This document shows positions 42,741-52,345 of a stretch of 64,000 nt of DNA, piece by piece (positions within the stretch are counted from its first letter, which is position 1; the number at the start of each line of letters is the position of its first letter). The stretch is from Eubacteriales bacterium (GTDB lineage: Bacteria > Bacillota > Clostridia > Tissierellales > GPF-1), in assembly GCA_030625815.1 (NCBI GenBank), contig DAOUQF010000001.1, positions 1 to 64,000 on the forward strand, written 5' to 3'. The notes beneath the pieces were generated by a model. That model was not told the origin of the DNA, searched no databases, and saw only the letters and a program-made list of their open reading frames with translations. The position numbers and the translations under genes were made by a program.

Positions 42741-42918
42741 TTGGATAGGGTGTAAGGGAATGCAGGCATAGGTGCAAACGAGTCGTTGCTCTTTGTCTGT
42801 ATTTCTATTTCTACGGACCTTGTAACTCCAGAGCGAAAAACGTGCTTGTAATCTGAGGCGAATTACGATAAATTATGAGTAATTGTAAATTGATAAAATA
42901 TTGTTGAAGGGAATTTTT

Positions 42919-43869
42919 ATGAATAAGTTTCTTGCAATTTCATTAGTGCTTTTTCTTGTGTTTTTTTCCTTTGCCGGATGCAGTGGAGAAAACAATGTGA
43001 TCGATGAACAACCAAACGAAATGCTTAGAGTAACATTTATAAATCCATTGATAGATAATCCGTATTGGGATCTGATTCAATATGGCATTGAGGATGCTGC
43101 TAAAGAGTATGGTATTGATGTTAAGGTGAGTGGTTCACGAAACTGGGATGATGAGGCACGTATTAAAGCAATGGAAACGGCAATTGCCGCCAAGGTTGAT
43201 GCGATTATTGCAGTCGCATTTGATTCTGAGTTGTTTGTTTCGACCGTGAACAAGGCGATTGAGCAAGGAATTCTTGTGATTTTGGTTGATACGGATGAGC
43301 CTGAAAGCGATAGGACGATGTACATTGGAACTGAAAATTGGGAGGCGGGGTATCGCGCGGGGGAGTACCTGACAGAGCGTTCAAAAGGTTCCGCGAAAAT
43401 CGGTATTATCACTGGAACCATGAAGCAGAACAATTTAAATAAAAGAATTAATGGATTTAAGGAAGCGCTTGCGGGAGCTGGAGCTATGGAAGTAATCTCT
43501 GTTGAAGCTTGCGAGTCGGATTTGTTGAAGATCGAAGAGAAGACCATGAATATGCTTGTGGAGTATCCTGAAATGAATGCAATATTCTGTGCAGAAGGAT
43601 ATGGAGCAGTAGGTGTTGGAAAAGTTATTGAAGAATTGGATCCACAGAGAGACATCTTCGTGATTGGTTTTGACGATGTGCCGCAAACGATTGCGTATGT
43701 TCGAGAAGGTGTTGTGGATGCGACCTTTATCCAAGAACCTTATAAAATGGGTTATCAAAGCATTAAGGTGTTGCTAGATATTCAGGAAGGATATTCAATT
43801 AAGGATATTAATACCCAAGTGAAGTTAATGAATCGATCGAATATGAAGGATTATGAAGAGACAAACTAA
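42919..43869 (+). CDS. Ribose/galactose-type sugar-binding lipoprotein, probably a sensor component
   Basis: The 316-residue protein has a lipobox FAGC in its signal peptide and a Peripla_BP_4 domain (INPLIDNPYWDLIQYGIED; GFDDVPQTIAYVREGVVDAT). No permease or ATPase follows; instead a YesM-type kinase and YesN-type regulator are encoded next. This order suggests that the binding protein presents sugar to the kinase rather than to a transporter. GAAGGGAATTTTT precedes the ATG at 42919. Confidence 0.85.
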   Translation: MNKFLAISLVLFLVFFSFAGCSGENNVIDEQPNEMLRVTFINPLIDNPYWDLIQYGIEDAAKEYGIDVKVSGSRNWDDEARIKAMETAIAAKVDAIIAVAFDSELFVSTVNKAIEQGILVILVDTDEPESDRTMYIGTENWEAGYRAGEYLTERSKGSAKIGIITGTMKQNNLNKRINGFKEALAGAGAMEVISVEACESDLLKIEEKTMNMLVEYPEMNAIFCAEGYGAVGVGKVIEELDPQRDIFVIGFDDVPQTIAYVREGVVDATFIQEPYKMGYQSIKVLLDIQEGYSIKDINTQVKLMNRSNMKDYEETN

Positions 43870-43902
43870 ATGACAAAAACTTTCTGGTCGCATTGAATTG
43901 AG

Positions 43903-45423
43903 GTGGACGCTGTAAAAAGAATAAAGACATTATTCCAAGCTCGCAATCAAAAAATTAAAAATAAACTGGTCGCGGGTTTTGTGTTGATTATTGTGTTATT
44001 TACCATTACGAATATATATACAACTTTTGAAGGCAGAAGACTAATCAATATGTATGATGGCATCCTTGAAAACCACCTGCTATTGAATGACCTTTTTGTT
44101 ACATTGGGGGAAGGAAACAATAGATTAGAGGATTATTTGCATGAAGGAACATCGCTAGCTTACTCGGATTACAAAGGTCATCAAGCAAGTTTATATGAGG
44201 TTGTCGATGAACTTTTGGAGCGAAATCAAATCAAGGAATACAGTCGAGAATTGGTAGATCTGAGTTATATGATTGACAGTTATTATGAACAAGCCGAGCA
44301 AGCGGTCATCGTTAAACAGGAAGGCAACTTGGCTGAGTCTAATCGTTACTTTTATAGTGCGCAAGAGATCTATGGATTGATTAATGAGACTTTCAGCGAT
44401 CTTTATACAGAAATTTTATGGGATACAAACAGTATCAAGCGAGAAATAAGCAACACCCGGAGAATTCAGTTTGCTTATAATGTTTTTCTAACTGCGATTA
44501 TTGGTGTTTTTTCGTTCTTTTTTGTGGAATGGTTTGCAACGAGCGTTACAAAACCAATTAATCATTTGACTGAACTGGTATCCAATTTTTCCAGTGGTAA
44601 TGAAAATTTAGAAATGATTCCAATCACTACGAACGATGAAGTGAAAGTCCTGTCAGAGGCATTCAATGAAATGATTTTACGAATCAATGATCAAATTGCT
44701 GAATTGATTGAAAAAAACAAGTTGGAGAAAAAGCTAAGTGAACGAGAATTGGAGAATTTGAAAATCAAAAATTTGCTGAAGGAAAGTGAGTTAAGCCTGC
44801 TGCAATCGAGAATCAATCCGCATTTTTTATTCAACTCATTGAACATTATCTCGCAAATGTCATATATCGAAGGGGCTGAACAAACAACTTCTTTGCTGGA
44901 ATCGATGGCTGACTTTTTGCGTTATAATATGGATAAGCTAAATAAGGTGGTAACCATAGAAGATGAAGTTGGAAACGTCAAAGATTACTTTGTGATTCAA
45001 AGGAAACGGTTTGGGGAACGGATTAGTTTTTCTGTTCAAAAAGACCCAGATGCTGGATTAGCGCAAATTCCATGTTTAATTATTCAGCCTTTGGTCGAAA
45101 ATGCAGTAATTCATGGCGTGGGTTTTTATACGGAAAATGGCGTAGTGAAAGTGGGTGTGCATCGAGAAAATCAGCGTGTGATCCTTTCTGTTATTGATAA
45201 TGGTGTGGGAATGGATGATTCGAAATTGCAAGTGATACGTGAGATGATTCAAGCCGAAGGGATTCCGGATGAACAAGCTGGGATCGGTCTGAGAAATGTA
45301 ATCGCAAGGCTAAAGCTTTATTATAAATCTGATGTGCTGATCACGGTTAAAAGCGAAGTAAATAAAGGAACAGAAATAAGAATTGATTTGCCGTTATGGG
45401 AAAAGGATGTGGAGCATGTATAA
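43903..45423 (+). CDS. YesM/LytS-type sensor histidine kinase
   Basis: The 506-residue protein has membrane segments at about 22-42 and 190-210 bracketing an extracellular helical sensor region. A HAMP domain, a coiled coil (about 265-300), a His_kinase domain (PHFLFNSLNIISQM, phospho-acceptor His near 307) and a HATPase domain (NAVIHG; DNGVGM) follow. It probably senses sugar through the binding lipoprotein encoded just before it. The start is uncertain: GTG 43903 lies within GAGGTGG and lacks a clear upstream site. Its stop overlaps the next start. Confidence 0.9.
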   Translation: MDAVKRIKTLFQARNQKIKNKLVAGFVLIIVLFTITNIYTTFEGRRLINMYDGILENHLLLNDLFVTLGEGNNRLEDYLHEGTSLAYSDYKGHQASLYEVVDELLERNQIKEYSRELVDLSYMIDSYYEQAEQAVIVKQEGNLAESNRYFYSAQEIYGLINETFSDLYTEILWDTNSIKREISNTRRIQFAYNVFLTAIIGVFSFFFVEWFATSVTKPINHLTELVSNFSSGNENLEMIPITTNDEVKVLSEAFNEMILRINDQIAELIEKNKLEKKLSERELENLKIKNLLKESELSLLQSRINPHFLFNSLNIISQMSYIEGAEQTTSLLESMADFLRYNMDKLNKVVTIEDEVGNVKDYFVIQRKRFGERISFSVQKDPDAGLAQIPCLIIQPLVENAVIHGVGFYTENGVVKVGVHRENQRVILSVIDNGVGMDDSKLQVIREMIQAEGIPDEQAGIGLRNVIARLKLYYKSDVLITVKSEVNKGTEIRIDLPLWEKDVEHV

Positions 45424-47002
45424 TTTGATGATTGCAGATGATGAAGAGATTGAAAGACAAGCATTTAAATTGTTCATCGCGAGAAATTTTCCTGATGTAA
45501 TTGTCGAAGAAGTGGCAAATGGAATTGAATTGGTGGATCAGGTTATGAAGTTCGCTCCGGATATAATTGTTGCAGACATTAATATGCCGGGATTGAATGG
45601 TCTAGATGCAATCAAGATCTTACGGAACAATGGAGTTGCATCAAAAATTATTATTTTGACGGCTCATGATCATTTTGAATATGCACAAGAAGCTTTATCA
45701 CTCGGGGCCGATCACTATATTCTTAAACCAGTGAAGCGGGACAAAATGATGAAGACAATTTCAGCCTGCATTTCTTCTGTTGACGTGGAGATGAAGAAGA
45801 GCGATGATCGAAAACGGTTAGAGAAAATTGTGGAAGGTCTGGATCCAGTGATTGAAATGGATGTAATGCTGTCTTTGCTTCTCGGGGATCTGAATCGGGA
45901 GAGTTTTCAGATCTACTTGGATATATTGGGTGTGAATTACAAGGAAGGATATGTCATCACGTTTGATTTGTCGAAAGTAGGGAAGGGCGTGTTTGAGGCG
46001 TCTGAGGTCAAACAGAGTTCATTGAAGAAGGATGTGCGGTGCTTTCTAAAAAAAGAGATGAAAGGCAATTATCATTGTTTGGTAAGCCCATTAAGCAATA
46101 ATCGTGTTTCCGTATTGGTGGTCCATGAGGAGCAGCTTGAGCCGGAGCGGTTTATGGTGTTGTCTACTCAGTTTAGTGAATTGATCGTTAAAAAGATTCG
46201 TCAAGAATTTCAGCATAAAATTACGGTTGGAATCGGCCAACTCTATCATTCTCCAGAAGAACTTTCAAAATCGTATAAAGAAAGTATTTTATCTTTAGCA
46301 GATAAATCCGTTCGCGGTGAAGTTAAATACTATGGTGATGTTTTTGGGGAATCCATGGAACGGAAAATAACCATCGAGAGTGAAAGGAAAATTGTGGATT
46401 ACATTCTTCAGGGGAAGCGGTCTGAATGCAATTCTGCATTGAAGCAATTATTTATTGAGTATGAGGAAGTGGATGATTTTGAACAGATAAAGGATCGAGT
46501 GCTTAGCTTTGTCGTATTGCTGCATCGATCGCTTGAAGAGAGTAATTTGATGAAAGAATACAAATTTTTATCGATGAATCGAATATATAAAGAAGTTTTT
46601 CATTTTAGAGAGATGAACGAGATGGAGATTTGGATTCAGAAAGTTGTTGATATGACGATGAAGAATTTGCAATTAGCGCGAAAATCAAAGATTAATAATC
46701 ATGTGAAAAAGGCTATAGATTATTTGAACAAAAACTACATGTGCGATTTATCACTTGAACAAGTTGCTGCGTATATTGGGATTAGCCCATACTATTTGAG
46801 TAGGTTATTTAAACAGGAATTAGGAAAAACTTTTGTAGAATACTTGACCGAGATTAGGATTTCGCAAGCAATGTTACTGTTGAAAGAAAAGAAGTACTTG
46901 ATAAAGGACTTGTCTGAAATGGTTGGGTACACCAATTCAACATATTTCTGTAAGGTGTTTAAGAAATATACAGGTAAAACCGTTGGGGAGTTTACGTTAT
47001 AG
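45416..47002 (+). CDS. YesN-type response regulator with AraC DNA-binding domain
   Basis: The 528-residue protein has an N-terminal receiver domain (DDEEIERQ; phospho-Asp near 54 in VADINMPG; the conserved Lys in ILKPVKR), a long middle region (about 130-420), and a C-terminal AraC double helix-turn-helix (VAAYIGISPYYLSRLFKQELGK and the SEMVGYTNSTYFCKVFKKY segment). ATG 45416 overlaps the kinase stop codon (ATGTATAA), and AAGGA lies upstream. It is the likely activator of the mgl-acetyltransferase-hexokinase operon upstream. Confidence 0.92.
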   Translation: MYNLMIADDEEIERQAFKLFIARNFPDVIVEEVANGIELVDQVMKFAPDIIVADINMPGLNGLDAIKILRNNGVASKIIILTAHDHFEYAQEALSLGADHYILKPVKRDKMMKTISACISSVDVEMKKSDDRKRLEKIVEGLDPVIEMDVMLSLLLGDLNRESFQIYLDILGVNYKEGYVITFDLSKVGKGVFEASEVKQSSLKKDVRCFLKKEMKGNYHCLVSPLSNNRVSVLVVHEEQLEPERFMVLSTQFSELIVKKIRQEFQHKITVGIGQLYHSPEELSKSYKESILSLADKSVRGEVKYYGDVFGESMERKITIESERKIVDYILQGKRSECNSALKQLFIEYEEVDDFEQIKDRVLSFVVLLHRSLEESNLMKEYKFLSMNRIYKEVFHFREMNEMEIWIQKVVDMTMKNLQLARKSKINNHVKKAIDYLNKNYMCDLSLEQVAAYIGISPYYLSRLFKQELGKTFVEYLTEIRISQAMLLLKEKKYLIKDLSEMVGYTNSTYFCKVFKKYTGKTVGEFTL

Positions 47003-47044
47003 TCAGTATGATTGACTTTTTGAATGGGCGACGCATTGTAGGAC

Positions 47045-47107
47045 AGTGTGTTTCGGTTTGTTGTGCCGAGTTTAGAAATCTGGGATATAGTGATGATAAA
47101 AGTGTGA
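47045..47107 (+). pseudogene. GH66 3'-end fragment (copy E)
   Basis: A frame reads SVFRFVVPSLEIWDIVMIKV and stop, matching the GH66 C terminus RFVVPKLEIWDIVLI. It lies 43 bases after the YesN stop codon. Upstream the similarity fades and stops interrupt the frame. Confidence 0.8.
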
Positions 47108-47238
47108 TGACTGTTTTAGTCCTCGCATTTTTTTGCAATGGCATGAAGTGTGAGGGCGTAAAAGGAAAGCTAGCATTCAAGGGTATACATACATTGCTAG
47201 GTTTTATGGCTATTTTCAAGTGGATGGAGATGAAATTC

Positions 47239-48150
47239 GTGGAAAATGATGTTTTGCAAATCGAAAATGTGACGAAAACGATCAAAGGAAAATCCATTAT
47301 CAAAGGCATTAGTTTCAAGATTAAAGCGGGAGAAATCTTTGGCTTTCTCGGACCGAATGGCGCAGGGAAGTCGACTACACTTCGAATGATTGTTGGACTT
47401 TCCAAGCCAACGACCGGCCGGATCACCATTTGCGGGCATTCGATTAGCAGCAATTATATATCCGCGATGCAACATGTTGGTTGCATCATAGAAAATCCTG
47501 ATTTATATGACTATATCAGCGGATACAAGAATTTGGAGATGTTGGCGGCGATGTCAAAAGATGTTCATTATGATGACATCATGGAAACCGTTGTAAATGT
47601 CGGCATGGAAAATCGAATTTATGACAAGGTCAGCACTTATTCTCAGGGGATGAAACAGCGGCTGGGGCTCGCGCAAGCACTGATGCATCATCCCGAATTG
47701 TTGGTGCTGGATGAACCCATGAACGGCTTGGATCCGCAGGGGATCTATACGTTCAGAACTTTGATCAAAAGACTGGCTGAAAAAGATCAAATCGCGGTAC
47801 TGGTCTCTTCACACTTGATTTCAGAGGTGCAGCTTCTATGTGACCGCGTGGCCATTATCAATGACGGCTTGATTATCAAAGATACGCCGATCCATCAATT
47901 GATTCCTTCCAGTGAAATTTCTTGGGAAGTTGTAGATTTGGAAAAGGGGCAATCTTTTCTTGCATCTCGCTTCAATATTGCCGCTCTTATTGTGGACGGT
48001 CGATTAAAAGCGGTCGTCGATCTTAAGGAGTTGGCTTCGATCAATGCCGCATTGATCGAAGCCGGATTTGAATTGAAAACCGTGAGTTCGGCACAACAAT
48101 CTTTGGAATCGCTTTTTTTGGGACTTACGGGGCATCAAAAAATTACGTGA
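47239..48150 (+). CDS. BcrA-type ABC transporter ATPase
   Basis: The 303-residue protein has Walker A GPNGAGKST, signature YSQGMKQRLG, Walker B LLVLDEPMNGLD and a C-terminal extension as in bacitracin/lantibiotic exporters. It pairs with the ABC-2-like permease encoded 16 bases downstream. GTG 47239 is preferred, with TGGAG and ATG just upstream and the family N terminus fitting; the longer open frame from 47008 reads through GH66 copy E in another frame and is not credible. Confidence 0.88.
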   Translation: MENDVLQIENVTKTIKGKSIIKGISFKIKAGEIFGFLGPNGAGKSTTLRMIVGLSKPTTGRITICGHSISSNYISAMQHVGCIIENPDLYDYISGYKNLEMLAAMSKDVHYDDIMETVVNVGMENRIYDKVSTYSQGMKQRLGLAQALMHHPELLVLDEPMNGLDPQGIYTFRTLIKRLAEKDQIAVLVSSHLISEVQLLCDRVAIINDGLIIKDTPIHQLIPSSEISWEVVDLEKGQSFLASRFNIAALIVDGRLKAVVDLKELASINAALIEAGFELKTVSSAQQSLESLFLGLTGHQKIT

Positions 48151-48166
48151 GTAAAGGTGGGATACG

Positions 48167-49168
48167 ATGATAGCACTTATTCAAAATGAAATATTTAAAA
48201 TGCTGCTAAAGAAGAAAATGATCTTGATCGTGATCCTGCTGATTGCTTTTATCGGGTTATTCGTTTATGGGGAGCAATACGTGTACAGAAGCGCAATCGA
48301 GCGATTCGAAACCATGGCAGAAAACGGTGCTTTCGATTGGCGTATTCTCGCCGAACAGCAAATCACGAGATTGAACGAGCGATTAAACAGTGCTTATATG
48401 CCAGAAAGCGGATTGAAATCCATTGAGATTCAAATTGAACAGCTTGAGTATTTTGTCGAAAATAACATCAATCCCATCACACCGAGCGCAGCTCGATTTA
48501 CTGTTGACTTCGCGGAACAATCCCTGGTTCTGTTTATTCCGCTCTTGATACTCATTTTGGGCGCTGATCTGGTTTCGGGGGAATTTTCAAAAGGGACGAT
48601 CAAAGTTCTTTTGACGCGCGCTGTCCCAAGGTGGAAAATTCTACTCAGTAAATATATCGCTTTGCTTATGATGACGACTCTCGTTCTGCTGCTGATGGGT
48701 CTGATTGCAACGCTGGTATCGGGGATCTATTTTCGTTATTGGGGGTTTAGCGAACCTATCGCGACGGGTTTTAGGCTGATCAATGGCTCTTTGGATGCAC
48801 AAAATGTCATCATGATTTCAAGGAGTCAGTATCTGGTATTGATTTACGCGTTGGCATGGGTTGTTTCGGTTGTGATTGCGACCATTATTATGATGGTTTC
48901 CGTTTTGGTCAAAACAACGGCTTCTGCCATTGGGATTATCATGGCTACCCTGATTGGCGGTCAGTTTCTTCAATACTTTCTTTCGGAGTGGCCCATCGCG
49001 AAATTCTTTTTTGTTTCCAATTTGGACCTTTCGAAATATTTGACCGGATCCTATCAGCCGATTGAAGGGATGAGCCTTGCGTTTTCCATCGGTGTTTTGC
49101 TGTCCTGGGCCGCTGTTTCACTTATGGTCAGTTTTATTGTGTTTATCAAGGAAGATGTATTGGTATAA
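48167..49168 (+). CDS. ABC-2-type transporter permease
   Basis: The 333-residue protein has an N-terminal membrane helix, a 110-residue extracytoplasmic loop (coiled-coil-like around 50-95), and five more membrane segments, with GEFSKGTIKVLLTRAVPRW preceding the second. This is the layout of BcrB/ABC2_membrane permeases in peptide-antibiotic resistance or export. AAAGGTGGGATACG precedes the ATG. Confidence 0.88.
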   Translation: MIALIQNEIFKMLLKKKMILIVILLIAFIGLFVYGEQYVYRSAIERFETMAENGAFDWRILAEQQITRLNERLNSAYMPESGLKSIEIQIEQLEYFVENNINPITPSAARFTVDFAEQSLVLFIPLLILILGADLVSGEFSKGTIKVLLTRAVPRWKILLSKYIALLMMTTLVLLLMGLIATLVSGIYFRYWGFSEPIATGFRLINGSLDAQNVIMISRSQYLVLIYALAWVVSVVIATIIMMVSVLVKTTASAIGIIMATLIGGQFLQYFLSEWPIAKFFFVSNLDLSKYLTGSYQPIEGMSLAFSIGVLLSWAAVSLMVSFIVFIKEDVLV

Positions 49169-49184
49169 GAAAGGACTGAGTCTT

Positions 49185-49985
49185 ATGTTCAAGCGGGTTG
49201 TTTGGCCTGTGCTGTTTACAATTTCCCTGGTGTTGATTGTTGTTTTTATCGGCGGACTCGTTGCATCGCTGGTTATTACTTCCACCGAAGCAAGAATCAA
49301 TGAGACGCCACGCCAGGAAAAACAGCAAACTGGGAAACCAGTGGTGACACAGGAGGATGATTATTTTGAACTGCTTTTGATTGGGGATTCCATGGCAACG
49401 GGCATCGGGGATGAGTTTGGGAGAAACCTGGGAGAGCGGTATGTGGAACTGGTAAAAAAAGAAACAGATGTAATCGAATGGAAGGTTGTCAATCTTTCTG
49501 TACCCGGCTCCCAAACAGATGACTGGGTTCGATTGCTGCAAGATGATTTCTATGTGGATGCTCTGCGAACCGCAGATCTGATTTTTCTTTCCATAGGAGG
49601 CAACAATCTGAAGGAGATTTATCAGGCGACATCAATAGCAGGATTGGTTGAGTATGAAGAGGCGCTCAATCAGTATTTGTCTGATCTTCAAACCATCATG
49701 AATTCAATAAATGAATTGAATCCGGATACACAAGTCGTATTTATTGGACTTTACAATCCATACGGTGCTTCGATCGGCGAGCAGAAAATCCAATTGTTGT
49801 TTGAGTGGAATCATAAAACCCAATTGCGAACCGATGATAAACCCAATCAGGTGTACGTTCCGCTTTATGATCTGTTTAAATATCATCAAGATACGTACCT
49901 GTTTCTTGATGATTTTCACCCGAATGAAGATGGCTACGATGCCATTGCGAACCGGATTTATGAGGTTGTAGGAAAGATGAAGTAG
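49185..49985 (+). CDS. Membrane-anchored SGNH/GDSL hydrolase
   Basis: The 266-residue protein has an N-terminal signal anchor and SGNH motifs: block I LLIGDSMATG with the nucleophile Ser, block III SIGGNNL, and block V FHPNEDGY with catalytic Asp/His. Such enzymes deacylate lipids or cell-wall glycans outside the membrane. ATG 49185 has AAAGGACTGAG upstream; earlier in-frame starts lie inside the permease gene. It is probably cotranscribed with the ABC exporter. Confidence 0.88.
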   Translation: MFKRVVWPVLFTISLVLIVVFIGGLVASLVITSTEARINETPRQEKQQTGKPVVTQEDDYFELLLIGDSMATGIGDEFGRNLGERYVELVKKETDVIEWKVVNLSVPGSQTDDWVRLLQDDFYVDALRTADLIFLSIGGNNLKEIYQATSIAGLVEYEEALNQYLSDLQTIMNSINELNPDTQVVFIGLYNPYGASIGEQKIQLLFEWNHKTQLRTDDKPNQVYVPLYDLFKYHQDTYLFLDDFHPNEDGYDAIANRIYEVVGKMK

Positions 49986-49987
49986 AG

Positions 49988-50030
49988 AGGCGATTCGCAT
50001 TGTGTTGCCAAGTTTGGAGCGTTGGGCAAC
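49988..50030 (+). pseudogene. Possible GH66 3'-end fragment (copy F, weak)
   Basis: A frame reads AIRIVLPSLERW, resembling the VRFVVPKLEIW end of GH66, directly after the SGNH hydrolase stop. By hand about 25 of 39 bases match copy E. The position, between a gene stop and a terminator, is the same as for the other copies. Confidence 0.4.
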
Positions 50031-50042
50031 AGCCTGAACTTG

Positions 50043-50093
50043 AACCTAGAAAGCAGACACGATAAAGTGTTTTTACTTTTCTAGGTTTTTTGT
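50043..50093 (+). terminator. Terminator of the exporter-SGNH unit
   Basis: AACCTAGAAAG and CTTTTCTAGGTT pair, with ACAC/GTGT inside, followed by a T run. Confidence 0.8.
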
Positions 50094-50195
50094 TGTTTTG
50101 TTTCTTTAATCGAGGGATTGGGTAGTAAATGATTGGTTTGAAAATCATATGGAGTTCTATAAATAAGAAGTTTCAGAGGGTAAAGGAGCGATGGT

Positions 50196-50990
50196 ATGTC
50201 AATTAGAAAACATGGAATCAATGGCTTTGAGATTGAGTATTATGAATCAGGCGACCGCGAGCAACAGACCATAGTATTTGCACATGGACTGGGAAGTAAC
50301 TTAAGACAATGGCAGGCTCAGGTATCCTATTTTGAGAAAAATCATCATGTGATTGCATTTTCTTTGCAAGGGCATGGGGAGTCTTCAAAATCAAAGCAAA
50401 AAGACGTTTATTCAATTCCAGCTTATGTTGATGTCGCGCTTCAATTGCTAGATGAGCTTAGGGTGAAAGACTGTATATGGATTGGCAATTCAATGGGGGG
50501 CGTCATTGGATATGGCGTTCTTGGAAAACGGCCAGCGTTGATTCGCCACCTGATTACCAATGGAACAACACCTGAAATTAAAATGTCTCATAGCCTATTA
50601 AAGATTGTAGGGGCAATGGATAGGTTGCTAATCAAGTTCATGGGGTTTCAGGGTTATCTTCGATTTGCAGCGAAGAACTCTACAAAATACATTGAAGCAC
50701 AAGAACTGATCTTCAAGCTTTTTGAGAAAACCACACCAGATACGATTATAACCAGTCATCAAATGTTAGGGGATTACTCCTACCTTGCACTCATTGAAAA
50801 AACAGAGACACCGATTACCATCATCAAGTGTCCAAGGGATAAAGATATCAATAGCTATCTGGTAAGGCAAAACAATTTTTTAAGTCAAATGAATCATGTG
50901 GAAATGGTAGAGTTTCCGGAGACAGGTCATCTATGTAATATGGAAAAACCAGATGAATACAACAGGATGATTGTGGATATCATTACTTGA
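50196..50990 (+). CDS. Alpha/beta-hydrolase
   Basis: The 264-residue protein has HGLGSNLRQW (oxyanion region), the nucleophile elbow GNSMGG with Ser near 96, and a late ETGHLCNMEKP with the catalytic His. It is a cytoplasmic single-domain hydrolase; the esterase or C-C hydrolase substrate is unknown. AAAGGAGCGATGGT precedes the ATG. Confidence 0.88.
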   Translation: MSIRKHGINGFEIEYYESGDREQQTIVFAHGLGSNLRQWQAQVSYFEKNHHVIAFSLQGHGESSKSKQKDVYSIPAYVDVALQLLDELRVKDCIWIGNSMGGVIGYGVLGKRPALIRHLITNGTTPEIKMSHSLLKIVGAMDRLLIKFMGFQGYLRFAAKNSTKYIEAQELIFKLFEKTTPDTIITSHQMLGDYSYLALIEKTETPITIIKCPRDKDINSYLVRQNNFLSQMNHVEMVEFPETGHLCNMEKPDEYNRMIVDIIT

Positions 50991-51364
50991 TTTAAGTATT
51001 GGCACTGCTATCATGAATTTATCAGGTTCGTTGGCTGACGTGCTTTTATCATTATATGAAATGAAAATTTATGAACTTGAACGGATTCTGAGAGGATGTA
51101 TCAGTCAAGAGTTATAGAGTGAAGAGAAGAAAAGATCAGTGCGCAACAAGGTTACAAGACGAGCCAGGTGGAAGAGTAGCAATCCGTAGGAACAAGAAGA
51201 CCGGTGGACTGTTTGATAGGTAGTGGAATATGCAAGAAAAGCCCAATGGCAGGCGATGCCGTTGGGTTCTTTGCTATATGCGCTTTTTAAAAATGTTGAA
51301 TTGTACGGTGCTGAATTTCTCTCTACGGGTATGGATAATATGAAAGGAAAGGAGGAGAGCAGAA
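50991..51364. other. Intergenic stretch with one terminator hairpin
   Basis: About 370 bases with no supported gene. The hairpin GCCCAATGGC / GCCGTTGGGT around 51240-51268 is the only clear structure. GGAAAGGAGGAGAGCAGA precedes the next gene. Confidence 0.5.
51240..51272 (+). terminator. Terminator-like hairpin
   Basis: AGCCCAATGGCA pairs with TGCCGTTGGGTT around GGCGA, followed by CTTTG. Confidence 0.6.
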
Positions 51365-52201
51365 ATGAATCAAGTGATTGTTATTGGCTTTAGTGTCTTT
51401 TTTGCGGTAGCATTTTTGATCGGTTTTTTTCCAAAAATTTTAAATATGATAGGATTGCACCCGCACTATCAAGGAGAAATCTATGATCTTTCAGGGAAGA
51501 AGGTCTTGCTCATCACAACAAGTCACGCGACCCTTGGCAAAGGCGGGAAGAAAACAGGGGTGTACGCCTCTGAAATGACTGTGCCGTATTACCAGTTTCA
51601 TGATGCGAAGATGAGGGTCGAGCTCGCCAGTATCAAGGGCGGGGAGATCCCGATTGAACCATTGAGTTTGAAGTATCCGGTGGCAACGCCGGAGGATCGA
51701 AGATACGCAAAGGATGAGAACTTTCGAGAAAAGGTCAAGCATTCGTTAAAAATCGATGATGTGGATTTTATTTCCTACGATCTCATCTTTATGGCAGGAG
51801 GATGGGGAGCTGCTTATGACCTTGGGCAAAGCGAAGTTTTGGGTGAGAAATTAACTCAAGCAAATGCAGCTGGAATCATCCTAGGCTCAGTTTGTCATGG
51901 CGCCCTCGGATTCATTCGTGCGAAAGAGGCAGATGGAGAGCCCTTGGTAAAGGGCAAGGTGATCACCGCGGTAACGGACAAGCAGGTCAAAGAGCTAAAT
52001 GTCTTGAACACCCCGCTGCATCCGGAAACGGAATTGCGAAAGCTTGGCGCAGACTTTAAAAGCAAAACGGCATTCAAAGATATCTTTGCAAATTTGGTTC
52101 TTGTTGATCGGAATCTTGTAACGGGCCAAAATCAAAATGCAGGCGCGGAAACGGCGCAAGCGATGATGCAATTGCTGGAGGATAAAGAAAAGACGGAATA
52201 A
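51365..52201 (+). CDS. DJ-1/PfpI-family protein with N-terminal membrane anchor
   Basis: The 278-residue protein begins with a membrane segment (about 3-30), then a type 1 glutamine-amidotransferase-like domain with the nucleophile elbow GSVCHGAL (Cys177, His178) and MAGGWGAAYDLG. It resembles the Hsp31/YhbO branch of chaperones, glyoxalases and peptidases. The anchor is unusual for the family and would place the domain at the membrane. Confidence 0.85.
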   Translation: MNQVIVIGFSVFFAVAFLIGFFPKILNMIGLHPHYQGEIYDLSGKKVLLITTSHATLGKGGKKTGVYASEMTVPYYQFHDAKMRVELASIKGGEIPIEPLSLKYPVATPEDRRYAKDENFREKVKHSLKIDDVDFISYDLIFMAGGWGAAYDLGQSEVLGEKLTQANAAGIILGSVCHGALGFIRAKEADGEPLVKGKVITAVTDKQVKELNVLNTPLHPETELRKLGADFKSKTAFKDIFANLVLVDRNLVTGQNQNAGAETAQAMMQLLEDKEKTE

Positions 52202-52345
52202 AGGCGTTTTGAAGAGAAAGTCGAAGTGTCATTTGTTTGTTCTTTTCTTGCGCTTTTTTCATGGGCTCAATGACAGCATGATATCCAACGTTAATGATCG
52301 TGATACATTTGGCACAGTAACAAATGAGATAGAAAGGATTTTGCT

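Noticed and set aside
42919-43869. Binding lipoprotein as part of a separate ABC importer
   Set aside because: No permease or ATPase gene follows; the next genes are a kinase and regulator, so a sensor role fits better.
47008-47238. Long N-terminal extension of the BcrA-type ATPase
   Set aside because: The extension is read from GH66 copy E in a different frame and has no ribosome site; family length fits the start at 47239.
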